64,000 nt of DNA from Pirellulaceae bacterium (GTDB taxonomy: Bacteria > Planctomycetota > Planctomycetia > Pirellulales > Pirellulaceae): the NCBI GenBank assembly GCA_019636385.1, contig JAHBXT010000001.1, positions 744,001 to 808,000 of the forward strand. The letters are read 5' to 3'. This document shows, in pieces, positions 12,106 through 21,948 of the stretch. How positions within the stretch are numbered: the first letter of the stretch is position 1; each line of letters opens with the position of its first letter. The notes beneath the pieces were generated by a model that saw nothing but the letters and a program-made list of their open reading frames with translations, had not been told where the DNA came from and did not search any database. A program made the translations under genes and the position numbers.

Positions 12106-15100
12106 GCTCGCTGTCCAGTTGCAACAAGCCGTGCATGGCCGTGCTAGGCCAGCGGGTCGTACGCATTCCGGGACATAGCCGACTAGCAGCCACTGCCCAG
12201 TACGCCTCACAGGGTAGTCTCGCAGGCTCTGTGTTCGCCGCGCCTAGGCTGGACAAGGCAATTGCGACCTCTGCTTGCCAATACTGGCCGGCATCGCGTG
12301 TACAAACGTACCATTTGGGATTGAAAGCTTTGCAATCCAAACACCGGTCACCCGTTAATCCATTTTCAGCAATCGACAATTCGATGGCGCTGGAGTAATC
12401 GCGATCAACATCCAGCAATAGCTGCACTCGATCTAGCCCGCTCAAATCTGCGTCGTAGGGGCGACCGCTGGCTAGTGGCACCACAGGGCGTACTTTGGCA
12501 CGCTGACAACGAATGCCGATGAACAAGAATTCCTGATCGTGAGCCCAGCGAATCTCGGTGTTCGGCGCGGCGACAGTGCCGGGGGGGTCGAGCAATTGAA
12601 TTGAACCTGCAGTCGTGATTTCCGAGTACCAGAAGTCCTCTGAAAATTCTCCATCCAAATGTGGCGGATGTTCAATTCGGGCGGCGCGCGCCAAGCATTC
12701 TAAGTGGTCTGTGCGACCGCTTGCAATCGTCAGCTCTTGAGTGGCCGCTGAGTACCACGGCCCACACACCGGTTGTTCGGCCAGCTCCGCCAACGTACCC
12801 CGCCAAGCCTGAATGTCCCCTTGCCGTCGATGCCATTTCGCCATCTGCATGATGACCGACGGATGAAATCGCAACTCAGGATACATTTTAAGCGACCTCT
12901 CGACCTGATACTTCCAGGCGGCCAGTCTGGTTTCATACGACCGATTTCTCTCGGGCCCGAACTGCTTCCCCGAAACCGTCGCTAAAGCCATTTGCTCAGC
13001 GGAAGCAGGGACTACTTGACTAGACGGTGAAGAAGTTACGGTGGACGCGTTATTCCCTGGCCAGTCGGATTGCGCAAAAGGTGACGAAGATCGGTCCTGA
13101 CTATAGACTGCAGTTACAACCGGCAGGTGGTTGGCAGCGATGTTCTTCCCCGTCGTTTGATTGAGCGATGCAGGAGGCCGGACGTGTTGGCCGGTGCTTC
13201 CAATCTGCTGGTCGCCATCTGCCCCTTGTGACAGGTAGCTACGCTCGCCAGAGCGTGCCAGGTTATCGCTCCAGTCGACCCATTCATCGCTGGCCGCACG
13301 TTGTAAGAGACAACGGTGTGCCCATAGGGAAATGTCCTGACCAGGAAAATTATAGGCCAGGTATTGCAGCACACTTTGACCGTGTGCAAGTTGCTGATTG
13401 TCCCCCATATTCTCCAGCATGTCAGCCAGCGCTACATCGGCCTCGCGAGCCGGTTGCGCCTGGGCAAAGAACCGAAAGTCCGCTAACCAGCGCTGGTCAG
13501 GCAGCGGGTAGTGCTGCGTACTAGCCAGCTGTTTTGCCATGCGCTGTCGATGTGTGCGCCCCATCAGCAGTTGATAATTGCCTTGAGTTCCTGACAACGC
13601 CGACAAGCGTGTGTCGGGCGAATCCAGGACACCGCCCAGAAGCTGAGTTCGGCTGGCGTGGGCTTGGCTGCCAGACCAAACGGTATGCATGTTGGTCGCC
13701 GGAACCCGCTTGAGCTCCGCGACCGGAAGCGCAAGCAACACATCCCAAACGGCCATGCCGCGATCAGGCAACACCTGTTGCAACGGCTGGCTGTATTCGG
13801 CGCGACTCGCTTCGGTCTCCGCAACGATCTTACTGACTTTCCAGGCTTTCAGATTCAGCGACTTGACGGTTCCTGCAAATTGTTCGCTGCCTGCCAGCTC
13901 TGCAGCCGCCAACCCTTGAGCCACTGGTGCAGCGCCTCGCGTAGAATGACCATTGGCAACGGGCTTTGATATTAACAATACATCGGGACGCCAACTCAGA
14001 ATTTGAATCGCCAATCGCCGTTGGAGTTCTTGTGGCGGAACGTGAGTGCTATCGCAGGACAACACGTCCGACACACCGATTTGCCGTGCGGCCTGGATGG
14101 TCGCATCATCTGCAAAAGCGTCAAGCTGTACCGTATCTGTATTGGCCGATGACTGCAGGGCGATTGCCGCCGTACATCGTTGCTGATCCCACATAGTGGC
14201 TGTAACCGCCGACCAAGCAATGGCGGGGACGGTTGGAGCGCACGCTAGCAGCGCTGACCGACTGGGTTGCGAACGCAGCACGTACCAGGACTGTCCACCA
14301 TCGCGCGTTGCCAGAACCAAGCCCTGGGCGCCCACCGCCCAACCGCGATTGTCGTCGGCCATGCACAATCCATAGATCGGAAGAGACTGACCCGTTGGGG
14401 ACGCGGTCCACTGGTTGCCTCCGTCGCTGCTGCACAGCACGATGGAGCCGGGCGCCCCGGCCAACCACGCGCGGTTGCCTCGCGTGATCAGGCAATTCCA
14501 ACAGCACAGCAATTCAGATTGTCCTTCAAGACCCAGATCGACCGGCGACCATGCCCCGCCATGTTCTGCCCGCCACACCTGCCCCCATTTTCCGGCGGCG
14601 ATCCAGGAATTATCGAGCGCTTGCATCGAGTTGAACTGTGCGTTTCTGGGCAAGCTGCCGCTGAACGGTGGCTGTCCTTCGACAAACATCTGGCCGCGAT
14701 TGTCGATGGCCGCCAGACGGCCATGGGCCTCAGTCCCAGCGGTAGTGACCAGACCAAGTTGGTTGGACACTCCGTGCCACGATTGACCTCCATCGAAGCT
14801 TTCAAACAGGCAACTGCGAAGTTGCAGCGAGTAATCTCCCCAGCACACGATACGGCCCGGAAATATGCGGACGCCTGCCAGCCGAGGCAGCCGCTGGGCC
14901 GATACTGCCTGCCAGCTAAGACCACCATCGGTCGACTTAAGCATCACGGCAAAGCTTGTACCCGAGTGGCGACCAATCCAGCCTCCCACCGCCAAACCGA
15001 ATTGCCCGTGAAACTGAACGTCGGCCAGATTGACTGTGGTTGCTACCTGTACAATGTTCCAAGTGCGGCCAGCATCCGAACTCCTCAAGACGGTTCCGCG

Positions 15101-15385
15101 ATCACCAACGGCGACAAGTTGGTCCTCGGTGACGCATGCCACCGAGCGCAATGAGGCCTCCTGCTGCCAAACTCGCGCTACGGGATCATCGGGAATCACT
15201 GGGTCCACTGCCGCAGCAGTAGCCGCCGTACTTAGCTGACCAACTGCATCGCCGACCAGCGCCGGCGACTGAGCCATCAACCGCATCCCGCCCAGGACAA
15301 CCGTAGCGACGGCCAGCCAGCTTCCCAGAACCCAACTCGCTAACATGGAACTGTGGCTTCGTCGAATATCCATATCCGCCCACAT
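12080..15385 (-). CDS. Large exported protein: Ycf48/BNR-like propeller plus CBM9-like C-terminus
   Basis: About 1101 residues. An N-terminal hydrophobic segment (LASWVLGSWLAVATVVLGG) predicts export. Residues about 65-390 hold repeated units such as VLRSSDAGRTWNIVQVA, LKSTDGGLSWQAVS and LATRDGGQSWYVL, the signature of Ycf48/BNR-type beta-propellers. The middle third is low in recognisable motifs and rich in Gln, Ser and Ala. The last 200 residues (LDGEFSEDFWYSEITTAG, then TEIRWAHDQEFLFIGIRC) resemble CBM9-like domains found in planctomycete exported proteins. A dispersed hairpin repeat lies inside the frame at 13235-13259 and encodes ARSGERSYL. The ATG at 15385 is preceded in frame by a TTG at 15391; ATG at 15373 is also possible. 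Function is unknown. Confidence 0.8.
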   Translation of the reverse strand: MWADMDIRRSHSSMLASWVLGSWLAVATVVLGGMRLMAQSPALVGDAVGQLSTAATAAAVDPVIPDDPVARVWQQEASLRSVACVTEDQLVAVGDRGTVLRSSDAGRTWNIVQVATTVNLADVQFHGQFGLAVGGWIGRHSGTSFAVMLKSTDGGLSWQAVSAQRLPRLAGVRIFPGRIVCWGDYSLQLRSCLFESFDGGQSWHGVSNQLGLVTTAGTEAHGRLAAIDNRGQMFVEGQPPFSGSLPRNAQFNSMQALDNSWIAAGKWGQVWRAEHGGAWSPVDLGLEGQSELLCCWNCLITRGNRAWLAGAPGSIVLCSSDGGNQWTASPTGQSLPIYGLCMADDNRGWAVGAQGLVLATRDGGQSWYVLRSQPSRSALLACAPTVPAIAWSAVTATMWDQQRCTAAIALQSSANTDTVQLDAFADDATIQAARQIGVSDVLSCDSTHVPPQELQRRLAIQILSWRPDVLLISKPVANGHSTRGAAPVAQGLAAAELAGSEQFAGTVKSLNLKAWKVSKIVAETEASRAEYSQPLQQVLPDRGMAVWDVLLALPVAELKRVPATNMHTVWSGSQAHASRTQLLGGVLDSPDTRLSALSGTQGNYQLLMGRTHRQRMAKQLASTQHYPLPDQRWLADFRFFAQAQPAREADVALADMLENMGDNQQLAHGQSVLQYLAYNFPGQDISLWAHRCLLQRAASDEWVDWSDNLARSGERSYLSQGADGDQQIGSTGQHVRPPASLNQTTGKNIAANHLPVVTAVYSQDRSSSPFAQSDWPGNNASTVTSSPSSQVVPASAEQMALATVSGKQFGPERNRSYETRLAAWKYQVERSLKMYPELRFHPSVIMQMAKWHRRQGDIQAWRGTLAELAEQPVCGPWYSAATQELTIASGRTDHLECLARAARIEHPPHLDGEFSEDFWYSEITTAGSIQLLDPPGTVAAPNTEIRWAHDQEFLFIGIRCQRAKVRPVVPLASGRPYDADLSGLDRVQLLLDVDRDYSSAIELSIAENGLTGDRCLDCKAFNPKWYVCTRDAGQYWQAEVAIALSSLGAANTEPARLPCEAYWAVAASRLCPGMRTTRWPSTAMHGLLQLDSELTPARSEN
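13235..13259. repeat. Dispersed hairpin repeat, copy 2, inside a coding region
   Basis: GTAGCTACGCTCGCCAGAGC begins the element; its core ACGCTC-GCCA-GAGCGT forms a perfect six-pair hairpin with a four-base loop at 13241-13256. It lies wholly inside the minus-strand propeller/CBM9 gene and is read in frame without a stop. Confidence 0.7.
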
Positions 15386-15888
15386 TCTCAAAATGCAGCG
15401 TTCAAATTTGGTCTATACACTCAATTGAGCTTCATTTGCTCGAACCTGCAGCAGTTATAGCGAGCACTCGCTAGTCACTACCAGAGCACTGAGCATTGCT
15501 AGCATTGACCCGCCAGCCCAGCTCGGGGCGAGATATTGGTAGCGATTGACTGTGCTATCACGCCAAAACGCTCTTTGCCGCAACAGACTGCTCTGTTCCT
15601 GTTGAACAATCGCGGAAGAAGAATCGCGGCATCGACGGCTACACGACGTGCTCTAGAGATTGTCCCGTTGCTCGCTGGTCCGAGTCCAGAGCGTAGCCGG
15701 GAGCCCAACAAGCCGTCGGACAAGCCGGAGCCGGATTTGTGTTTGGAGGCCGGAGAATGTCGAAAATCTAGGACAACTTGACCAATCAATCTGCCAATCC
15801 ATGGCGTTGTGTTACAATTCTGGGCTTGTCGGTCGGAGCGCTGGGGTCGCCAGTAGCGAACTGCTCTGACAGCTATAGGATTTGGCCA
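15386..15888. other. Intergenic stretch upstream of mfd
   Basis: A divergent spacer of about 500 bases. I see no recognisable gene, RNA or repeat. A TACAAT word at 15813-15818 could be a -10 element for mfd, but no matching -35 lies at normal distance. Confidence 0.4.
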
Positions 15889-18800
15889 ATGCCACCTGCT
15901 CCGCGCAGGCCGGCGGTATTGTCGGTCACACGGGAAAAACGAGCTGAAGCGCTAACGCTGGCGGAAGTCATCCGTCTTGTGTCGGATCTACCTGCGCTTG
16001 CAGCCGCCCAGGAACAGCTGGGGCGCGACGGCCAACTAACACTTGAGGGCGTGTGGCTGGGCGCGCTGCCGCCACTGATTGCAGCTTGGACTAGACGCGC
16101 GCCGCAAACGGTACTGCTGGTGTTGTCGCACCTGGCGGAAGCTGAAGCAGTGGCCAGTGAGCTTAGCGAGCTGACCCATTTCCCGGTGGTTGTCTTTCCG
16201 CCTGGCAGCGAAGACAGCCAGCTCCAGTCATTAACGCATCAGGAAACCGGGCAGCGTCTGCAGGTGCTGAGTCAGCTCTACAAATCCCGCTCGGCGGCCA
16301 ACCGTGCAACCCCACATCCACACGAACAGGCCGCCAACCAGCCGCTGATCGTTGTCACCACGCTGCCCAGTATGCAGCAGTCGGTCCCGGCACCACAGTC
16401 GTTGGAAGGGGACCAGAGATTGATTCGCTGCGGTGTGCCATTGGATGCACAAGACTTGCGGCAGTGGTTGATCCAGGCTGGCTATCACGCCACCGGATCG
16501 GTGCAGATGCCGGGCGAATTTGCCATGCGCGGCGGCATCCTGGACATCTATCCGCCGGATGAACCGCAGCCGGTTCGCATCGAACTGTTTGGCGACGATG
16601 TGGAATCGCTACGGCGATTCGATGTGGCCACGCAGCGCAGCATCCAGCCTCTGAATGAACTGCAACTGTTGGCAGCCACCGGCTCGATTCAGCAGGACGG
16701 CTGTCTGGCCGACTACTTGCCGACAGACTGCTTGATCATCGTACACGAGCCGGGTGCGGTGCAGGCAGCCGCCGAGGCGTTCATGCATCGAGTCGCGTTT
16801 CCGGAACGCTTTCATTCGCCGCGCGCTGTATGGCAGACGCTGGCCGGGCGACCGCTGCTCCACACATCGCAATTGGCCATTGATGGCTACAGCGGCCAGC
16901 TAACTCGCTTGCCCATCGGCAACGTCGAGCGAATCGGCGGCGACTTAGATCGACTGGCCGAAGATATCGACCGCCACGCCAACGCGCGTGCGGTTATCGT
17001 AGTAGCGCTCAACGACGGCGAACGGCAGCGACTGAGCGATCTGTTGGCTGATTCGGCGGCCAGTACCCAGCAGCGACTGTGGATCGAAGTCAGCCAGTTG
17101 CAGCACGGCTTTGAATTGCTCGGTGGCGGGCCGTTGGTGCTGACTGCCAATCAACTGTTGCGGCGCTCGCACGTTCGCCGCGTTACCAAGCGGTTGCACA
17201 GCCGCCCGATCGATAATTTTCTGGACTTGCGCCCCGGCGATTTGGTTGTCCATCTCTCTCACGGCATCGGCGCCTATCGTGGCACCGAACTGTTAGACAA
17301 AAACGGTCAGCGCTTCGAACACTTGGTAATTGAATTCGATGGCGGAACGAAATTGTACGTTCCCAGTTCGAAGATCGAACTGGTGCAGCGCTACGTCGGT
17401 GGCACCAAAAGCCGTCCGAAGCTGGCCAAGATTGGTGGAGCTAGTTGGGCTAAGCAGAAGCAAGCTGCCGCGCGAGCCGTCGCCGACATGGCGGTCGAGC
17501 TCTTAGAACTTCAAGCCCGGCGCAGAACGCAACCTGGCATCGCCTTTGCGCAAGACAGCGTATGGCAGAGTCAATTCGACGCTTCGTTTTCGTATGTTGA
17601 AACGCCTGACCAACTGCGAGCCATTGCTGACGTCAAGCAGGACATGACCAGGTCGCGGCCCATGGATCGTTTGATCTGCGGCGATGTAGGCTTCGGCAAA
17701 ACTGAAGTTGCCATGCGTGCGGCCTTCAAAGCGGTCGACAGCGGCTATCAAGTCGCTGTGCTGGTTCCCACCACGGTATTGGCCGAACAGCACTACAAGA
17801 CGTTTCGTCAGCGGATGGCGGAGTTTCCGTTCGACATCGAGAAGCTCAGCCGTTTCGTGGGACACGCCGAACAGGCGCGAACATTGGAGGGCCTGCGAAC
17901 GGGCCGGGTTGATATCGTCGTCGGCACGCATCGACTGGCTTCCCAAGACGTCCAGTTCTACAACTTGGGCATGCTGATTATCGACGAAGAGCAACGATTT
18001 GGCGTCGAGATGAAAGAACGACTCAAGCATCTCAAATCCAACGTGGATGTATTGACGCTGTCAGCGACTCCCATTCCACGAACATTGCACATGTCGCTCG
18101 TGGGTGTGCGCGACATTTCAAATTTAGAGACACCGCCGGAAGATCGATTGAGCATCGAGACGCGTACGATTCGCTTTGACGAACAAATCATTCGCAACGC
18201 CATCCTGCGAGAACTCAACCGCGACGGCCAGGTCTATTTCGTGCATAACCGCGTGCAAGATATTATGGAAGTCGCCGGCCGCTTGCAACACATCGTTCCC
18301 GACGCGCGCATCGTGATTGGCCACGGTCAGATGCCCGAAGGACAGTTGGAACAAGTAATGATTGACTTCATCGAACATCGCTACGACATCTTGTTGTCGA
18401 CCACGATTATTGAAAGTGGATTGGACATTCCCAACGCCAATACGATCTTCATCGATGAGGCGTATCGGTACGGTTTGGCGGAGCTGCACCAACTACGTGG
18501 GCGAGTGGGCCGCTACAAACATCAAGCTTACTGTTATTTGGTCGTCGAGCGACACAAGCATCTGTCGCCGGATGCCACGCGCCGGTTGCATGCCATCGAG
18601 GAATATTCGCAGATCGGCGCGGGCTTCGGCATCGCCATGCGCGATCTGGAAATTCGTGGCGCGGGCAATCTACTGGGAACTCAGCAGAGCGGGCACATCG
18701 CTGCGGTGGGATACGAATTCTACTGCCAACTCTTGGCCAGCGCCGTTCGGCAATTAACGCATCAGCCACCCAAATTGACGGTGGATGTGGATATTGACTT

Positions 18801-19197
18801 GCCGGTGGAAGCCTACCTGCCCACCGATTACGTGCCAGAACTGCGACAGCGAATCGACTTTTATCGTCGACTTAGTCGCATTGCCGATGTGCGCGAGTTG
18901 GACGACCTTCGCGAAGAACTCAAGGATCGCTTCGGCGAGCTGCCCGAATGCGCCGGGCGACTCTTGGAGCTAGCCGAACTGCGTATCGACGCTTCGTTAT
19001 GGTTGATTAAGTCGCTGCAAACCGAGGACCATTACCTGGTTATGACCTATACCAATCGAGGGCGAATCGAACATTTGGCGAAACTGCATGATCGACGTCT
19101 GAGAATTGTCGATCAACACAAAGCGTACTGGATTACCCAGGGCAATCCTAATATTGACTGGCTGCGCGAGGCTCGCACCGCCTTTCGAACTGCTTGA
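15889..19197 (+). CDS. mfd: Transcription-repair coupling factor
   Basis: Mfd removes RNA polymerase stalled at DNA damage and recruits UvrA. The protein has the UvrB-homologous N-terminal region (QMPGEFAMRGGILDIYPPDEPQPVRIELFGD), and the polymerase-interacting CarD/RID-like domain at LRPGDLVVHLSHGIGAYRG. The SF2 translocase follows, with Walker A GDVGFGKTE (about 598-606), DEEQRFG at about 699 and SATPIPRT. The C-terminal TRCF domain begins near PVEAYLPTDYVPE. The length of 1102 residues from ATG 15889 is normal. The frame is open from 15778, but AGGA eight bases before 15889 and family alignment support the inner start. It is a single gene here. Confidence 0.97.
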   Translation: MPPAPRRPAVLSVTREKRAEALTLAEVIRLVSDLPALAAAQEQLGRDGQLTLEGVWLGALPPLIAAWTRRAPQTVLLVLSHLAEAEAVASELSELTHFPVVVFPPGSEDSQLQSLTHQETGQRLQVLSQLYKSRSAANRATPHPHEQAANQPLIVVTTLPSMQQSVPAPQSLEGDQRLIRCGVPLDAQDLRQWLIQAGYHATGSVQMPGEFAMRGGILDIYPPDEPQPVRIELFGDDVESLRRFDVATQRSIQPLNELQLLAATGSIQQDGCLADYLPTDCLIIVHEPGAVQAAAEAFMHRVAFPERFHSPRAVWQTLAGRPLLHTSQLAIDGYSGQLTRLPIGNVERIGGDLDRLAEDIDRHANARAVIVVALNDGERQRLSDLLADSAASTQQRLWIEVSQLQHGFELLGGGPLVLTANQLLRRSHVRRVTKRLHSRPIDNFLDLRPGDLVVHLSHGIGAYRGTELLDKNGQRFEHLVIEFDGGTKLYVPSSKIELVQRYVGGTKSRPKLAKIGGASWAKQKQAAARAVADMAVELLELQARRRTQPGIAFAQDSVWQSQFDASFSYVETPDQLRAIADVKQDMTRSRPMDRLICGDVGFGKTEVAMRAAFKAVDSGYQVAVLVPTTVLAEQHYKTFRQRMAEFPFDIEKLSRFVGHAEQARTLEGLRTGRVDIVVGTHRLASQDVQFYNLGMLIIDEEQRFGVEMKERLKHLKSNVDVLTLSATPIPRTLHMSLVGVRDISNLETPPEDRLSIETRTIRFDEQIIRNAILRELNRDGQVYFVHNRVQDIMEVAGRLQHIVPDARIVIGHGQMPEGQLEQVMIDFIEHRYDILLSTTIIESGLDIPNANTIFIDEAYRYGLAELHQLRGRVGRYKHQAYCYLVVERHKHLSPDATRRLHAIEEYSQIGAGFGIAMRDLEIRGAGNLLGTQQSGHIAAVGYEFYCQLLASAVRQLTHQPPKLTVDVDIDLPVEAYLPTDYVPELRQRIDFYRRLSRIADVRELDDLREELKDRFGELPECAGRLLELAELRIDASLWLIKSLQTEDHYLVMTYTNRGRIEHLAKLHDRRLRIVDQHKAYWITQGNPNIDWLREARTAFRTA

Positions 19198-19384
19198 TGC
19201 TAATCTCGTTCACGGTCTTGTAGGGTGGAACATGTAAGCAGATGAAGGCTGATGTTAAAATCCCGAAGATACAAGGCGCCGCCACAATCGTTCAAATGCA
19301 ACACGTCTAGCCCCCGGCCAGCCCACTATCCGTGTCCAGAGCAGTTATCATGGTTGCTGTGAGTTGAGTATCGACTGAATTGAG

Positions 19385-21943
19385 GTGCATGTGGTCTCGC
19401 GTTGTGGAATGATGTTTGCGACGTTTGTTGTCGCTTGCTGGGCTGCGGGCCGGAGCCGAGCTGATCCGCAGCTCGACTTCTTTGAACGTCACATTCGCCC
19501 GTTGTTGCTGGACCACTGTATCGGCTGTCATGGCAGCGGCGATCCACAAGGACAGTTGGCATTGGATTCACGTCAGGGATGGCAAGCCGCAGGCGTGATT
19601 GTGCCGGGCGACCCGGAGCAGAGTAGACTGATCGCAGCCGTGCGCTATCTAGATTCGGATTTGCAGATGCCACCCCCGGATCATGGCGGACCCTTGCCGG
19701 CTGCCGCAGTGAACGACTTAGAACAATGGATTCGCCTGGGAGCGCCTGATCCTCGAACTGATCCAGACAGGAATGTATCTAGCGAGCCGCAGCGCCGCCC
19801 TGCCGAGTTTTCGATTACTCAACAGGATTTGACATACTGGGCCTTTGCTCCCTTACCAAGTCACCTGCCACAATGGAACGTCGATGATCCTCAAACAGCA
19901 AGCTCCTCGCAAACTGCACCATACTCATTGGTGCATCCCGTCGATCAACTGATCGATACCGAGCTACGCCGAGTAGGCTTACATCGAAACAAACCGGCCA
20001 GTCCAAGAGAATTGGTGCGCCGACTCTATTTTGGTTTGTGGGGCTTGCCACCGGAACCGGAAGTAGTGGCGCAATTTGAACGCGACAGTAGCCTCGAAGC
20101 GTGGCGACGATTGATTGACCAATTACTGGATTCTCCATACTACGGCCAGCGATGGGGCCGATATTGGCTGGACTGGGTGCGCTACGCCGAAACCAACGGC
20201 TACGAGCGAGACGGTTCCAAGCCCGATGTATGGCGTTATCGCGACTATGTGATTGATTCGTTGAATCGCGACAAACCATTCGATCGTTTCCTGCACGAGC
20301 AATTAGCGGGCGATCTATTGATCGAATCTGAACGGCTGAACCCAGAAACGCATACACAGCCCTGGCAGGATGCAGTAGTCGCCACCGGCTTTTATCGACT
20401 CCATGTGTGGGATGATGAGCCGGATGACACCCAGGCGGCCGAGTTGGACGACCTGGATGATGTATTGATTACGATCGGCTCTAGCATGTTGGGCCTGACA
20501 ATTGGGTGTGCTCGTTGCCACGACCACAAATTCGATCCTTTATCACAAGCCGATTACTATGGGCTGCTCGACCTGCTGCGCGATATCGACCCCTACGGAC
20601 TTCCAAAGAAAGGGGGCGGGGGACGAGGCACCGGGCGTATTCAGCGTTATTTGGTCAGCGACGATCGGCTAGTTGCCTGGCAACAGGCCAGGGCGGCCAA
20701 AGTTGAACTCCTGCAACAACAACTCGCCGCACCGAATGTCCAGAATTCAGATGAATTGAAACAACAACTCGAACAGCTCGCTGCCACCCAGCCACCGTTT
20801 GCTCAAGCGCTCACGATCTTGCCACCACCTGGGGATCGCAAGCCCACACATATCTTGACTCGTGGCGACTATCGCACGCCAGGCCGGTTAGTCCAGGCTG
20901 ACGTTCCTCAGGTGTTGCGATTGGCAACAGCCTCTGCCGTTCATTCCCTGTCGAACGAACTTGGCTCAAAGCAACCGGCAGAAGCACTTGACGCTACGGC
21001 TCCCGTTAAAGACAGTCCGATTCGTAGTCGCTTGGACTTAGCGCGTTGGATGACCGGACCAGCTGACAGAATCACCGCGCGTGTACTGGCCAATCGCGTC
21101 TGGCAGAATCACTTCGGACGAGGCATCGTTGCCACCAGCGACGATTTTGGCAACGCCGGCCAGCCACCTTCAAACTCTGCACTGTTGGACTGGTTGGCCA
21201 GCCAATTGATCCAAAGTGGCTGGTCCTTGAAAGCGTTGCATCGCACGATTCTAACGTCCGCAGCGTATCGCATGTCATCGCGAACGCAGGAACAATTGGA
21301 TACTGACAATAGGGCCGGCAGGGATACGAATGCTCAAACAACCGGCCAAGCGGCTAAAGACTCCGACCCGGACAACCGCTTGTTCTGGCGGCAAAACCTG
21401 CGCCGCCTGGATGCTGAGGCGATTCGCGATTCGATGCTGTACTATGCCGGCAGCCTAGGTGACAAGCAGAGCGGTCCCAGCGTCTACACAACGCTGTCTC
21501 CGGAAGTCCAAGCCACTGCCAATCCGGTTTCAGTGTCCCATTGGATTGCAAGTCCTGAAGGCGAGCAGAATTGTCGTAGCGTATTCCTGGCGGTCAAGCG
21601 ATCGCTCAAAGACCCGCTGCTGGAATCGTTTGATTTTGCCAACAGCCACGCCCCAGTGGCTCAGCGCCCGGTCACGACTGTTGCGCCACAAGCTCTGATG
21701 CTACTGAACGAACAGTTTGTCCATCGTATGGCCCAGCAGTTGGCCGATCGGGTCCGACCAGTGGGCAGCACACGTCAACAAAAGCTACAACAGTTGTGGC
21801 AAATTGTTTATCAGCGTATGCCCAGCACTGCAGAACATCAAGCTGCAGACAACTATTTGGATTCCCACGCGCAGGCAGCAGAAGCTTGGCCAAGCTTGTG
21901 TCGCGTGCTGCTCAATAGCAATGAATGCATCTACGTAGACTGA
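19385..21943 (+). CDS. PSD1-type planctomycete cytochrome c protein (DUF1549/DUF1553)
   Basis: An exported 852-residue protein. After a short hydrophobic leader comes a c-type heme domain with Cys45-IG-Cys48-His49 (DHCIGCHG) and an axial-ligand-type DLQMPP motif. The DUF1549 domain then follows (PASPRELVRRLYFGLWGLPP, YYGQRWGRYWLDWVRYAETNG), with a second CARCHDHKFDP motif. The DUF1553 domain is near the C-terminus (ARVLANRVWQNHFGRGIVATSDDFG). Such proteins are abundant in Planctomycetes and almost always paired with a DUF1501 gene, as here: the stop is five bases from the next likely start. Their biochemical role is not established; sulfatase or polysaccharide degradation contexts are common. 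ATG 19409 (MFATF) is an alternative start. Confidence 0.92.
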   Translation: MHVVSRCGMMFATFVVACWAAGRSRADPQLDFFERHIRPLLLDHCIGCHGSGDPQGQLALDSRQGWQAAGVIVPGDPEQSRLIAAVRYLDSDLQMPPPDHGGPLPAAAVNDLEQWIRLGAPDPRTDPDRNVSSEPQRRPAEFSITQQDLTYWAFAPLPSHLPQWNVDDPQTASSSQTAPYSLVHPVDQLIDTELRRVGLHRNKPASPRELVRRLYFGLWGLPPEPEVVAQFERDSSLEAWRRLIDQLLDSPYYGQRWGRYWLDWVRYAETNGYERDGSKPDVWRYRDYVIDSLNRDKPFDRFLHEQLAGDLLIESERLNPETHTQPWQDAVVATGFYRLHVWDDEPDDTQAAELDDLDDVLITIGSSMLGLTIGCARCHDHKFDPLSQADYYGLLDLLRDIDPYGLPKKGGGGRGTGRIQRYLVSDDRLVAWQQARAAKVELLQQQLAAPNVQNSDELKQQLEQLAATQPPFAQALTILPPPGDRKPTHILTRGDYRTPGRLVQADVPQVLRLATASAVHSLSNELGSKQPAEALDATAPVKDSPIRSRLDLARWMTGPADRITARVLANRVWQNHFGRGIVATSDDFGNAGQPPSNSALLDWLASQLIQSGWSLKALHRTILTSAAYRMSSRTQEQLDTDNRAGRDTNAQTTGQAAKDSDPDNRLFWRQNLRRLDAEAIRDSMLYYAGSLGDKQSGPSVYTTLSPEVQATANPVSVSHWIASPEGEQNCRSVFLAVKRSLKDPLLESFDFANSHAPVAQRPVTTVAPQALMLLNEQFVHRMAQQLADRVRPVGSTRQQKLQQLWQIVYQRMPSTAEHQAADNYLDSHAQAAEAWPSLCRVLLNSNECIYVD

Positions 21944-21948
21944 GAATA

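Noticed and set aside
14267..15154. Long plus-strand frame of 295 codons
   Set aside because: It lies wholly opposite the propeller/CBM9 gene and shows no protein-family pattern.
15778..15818. TTGACC and TACAAT as a promoter for mfd
   Set aside because: The two words are 29 bases apart, too far for a sigma-70-type promoter.
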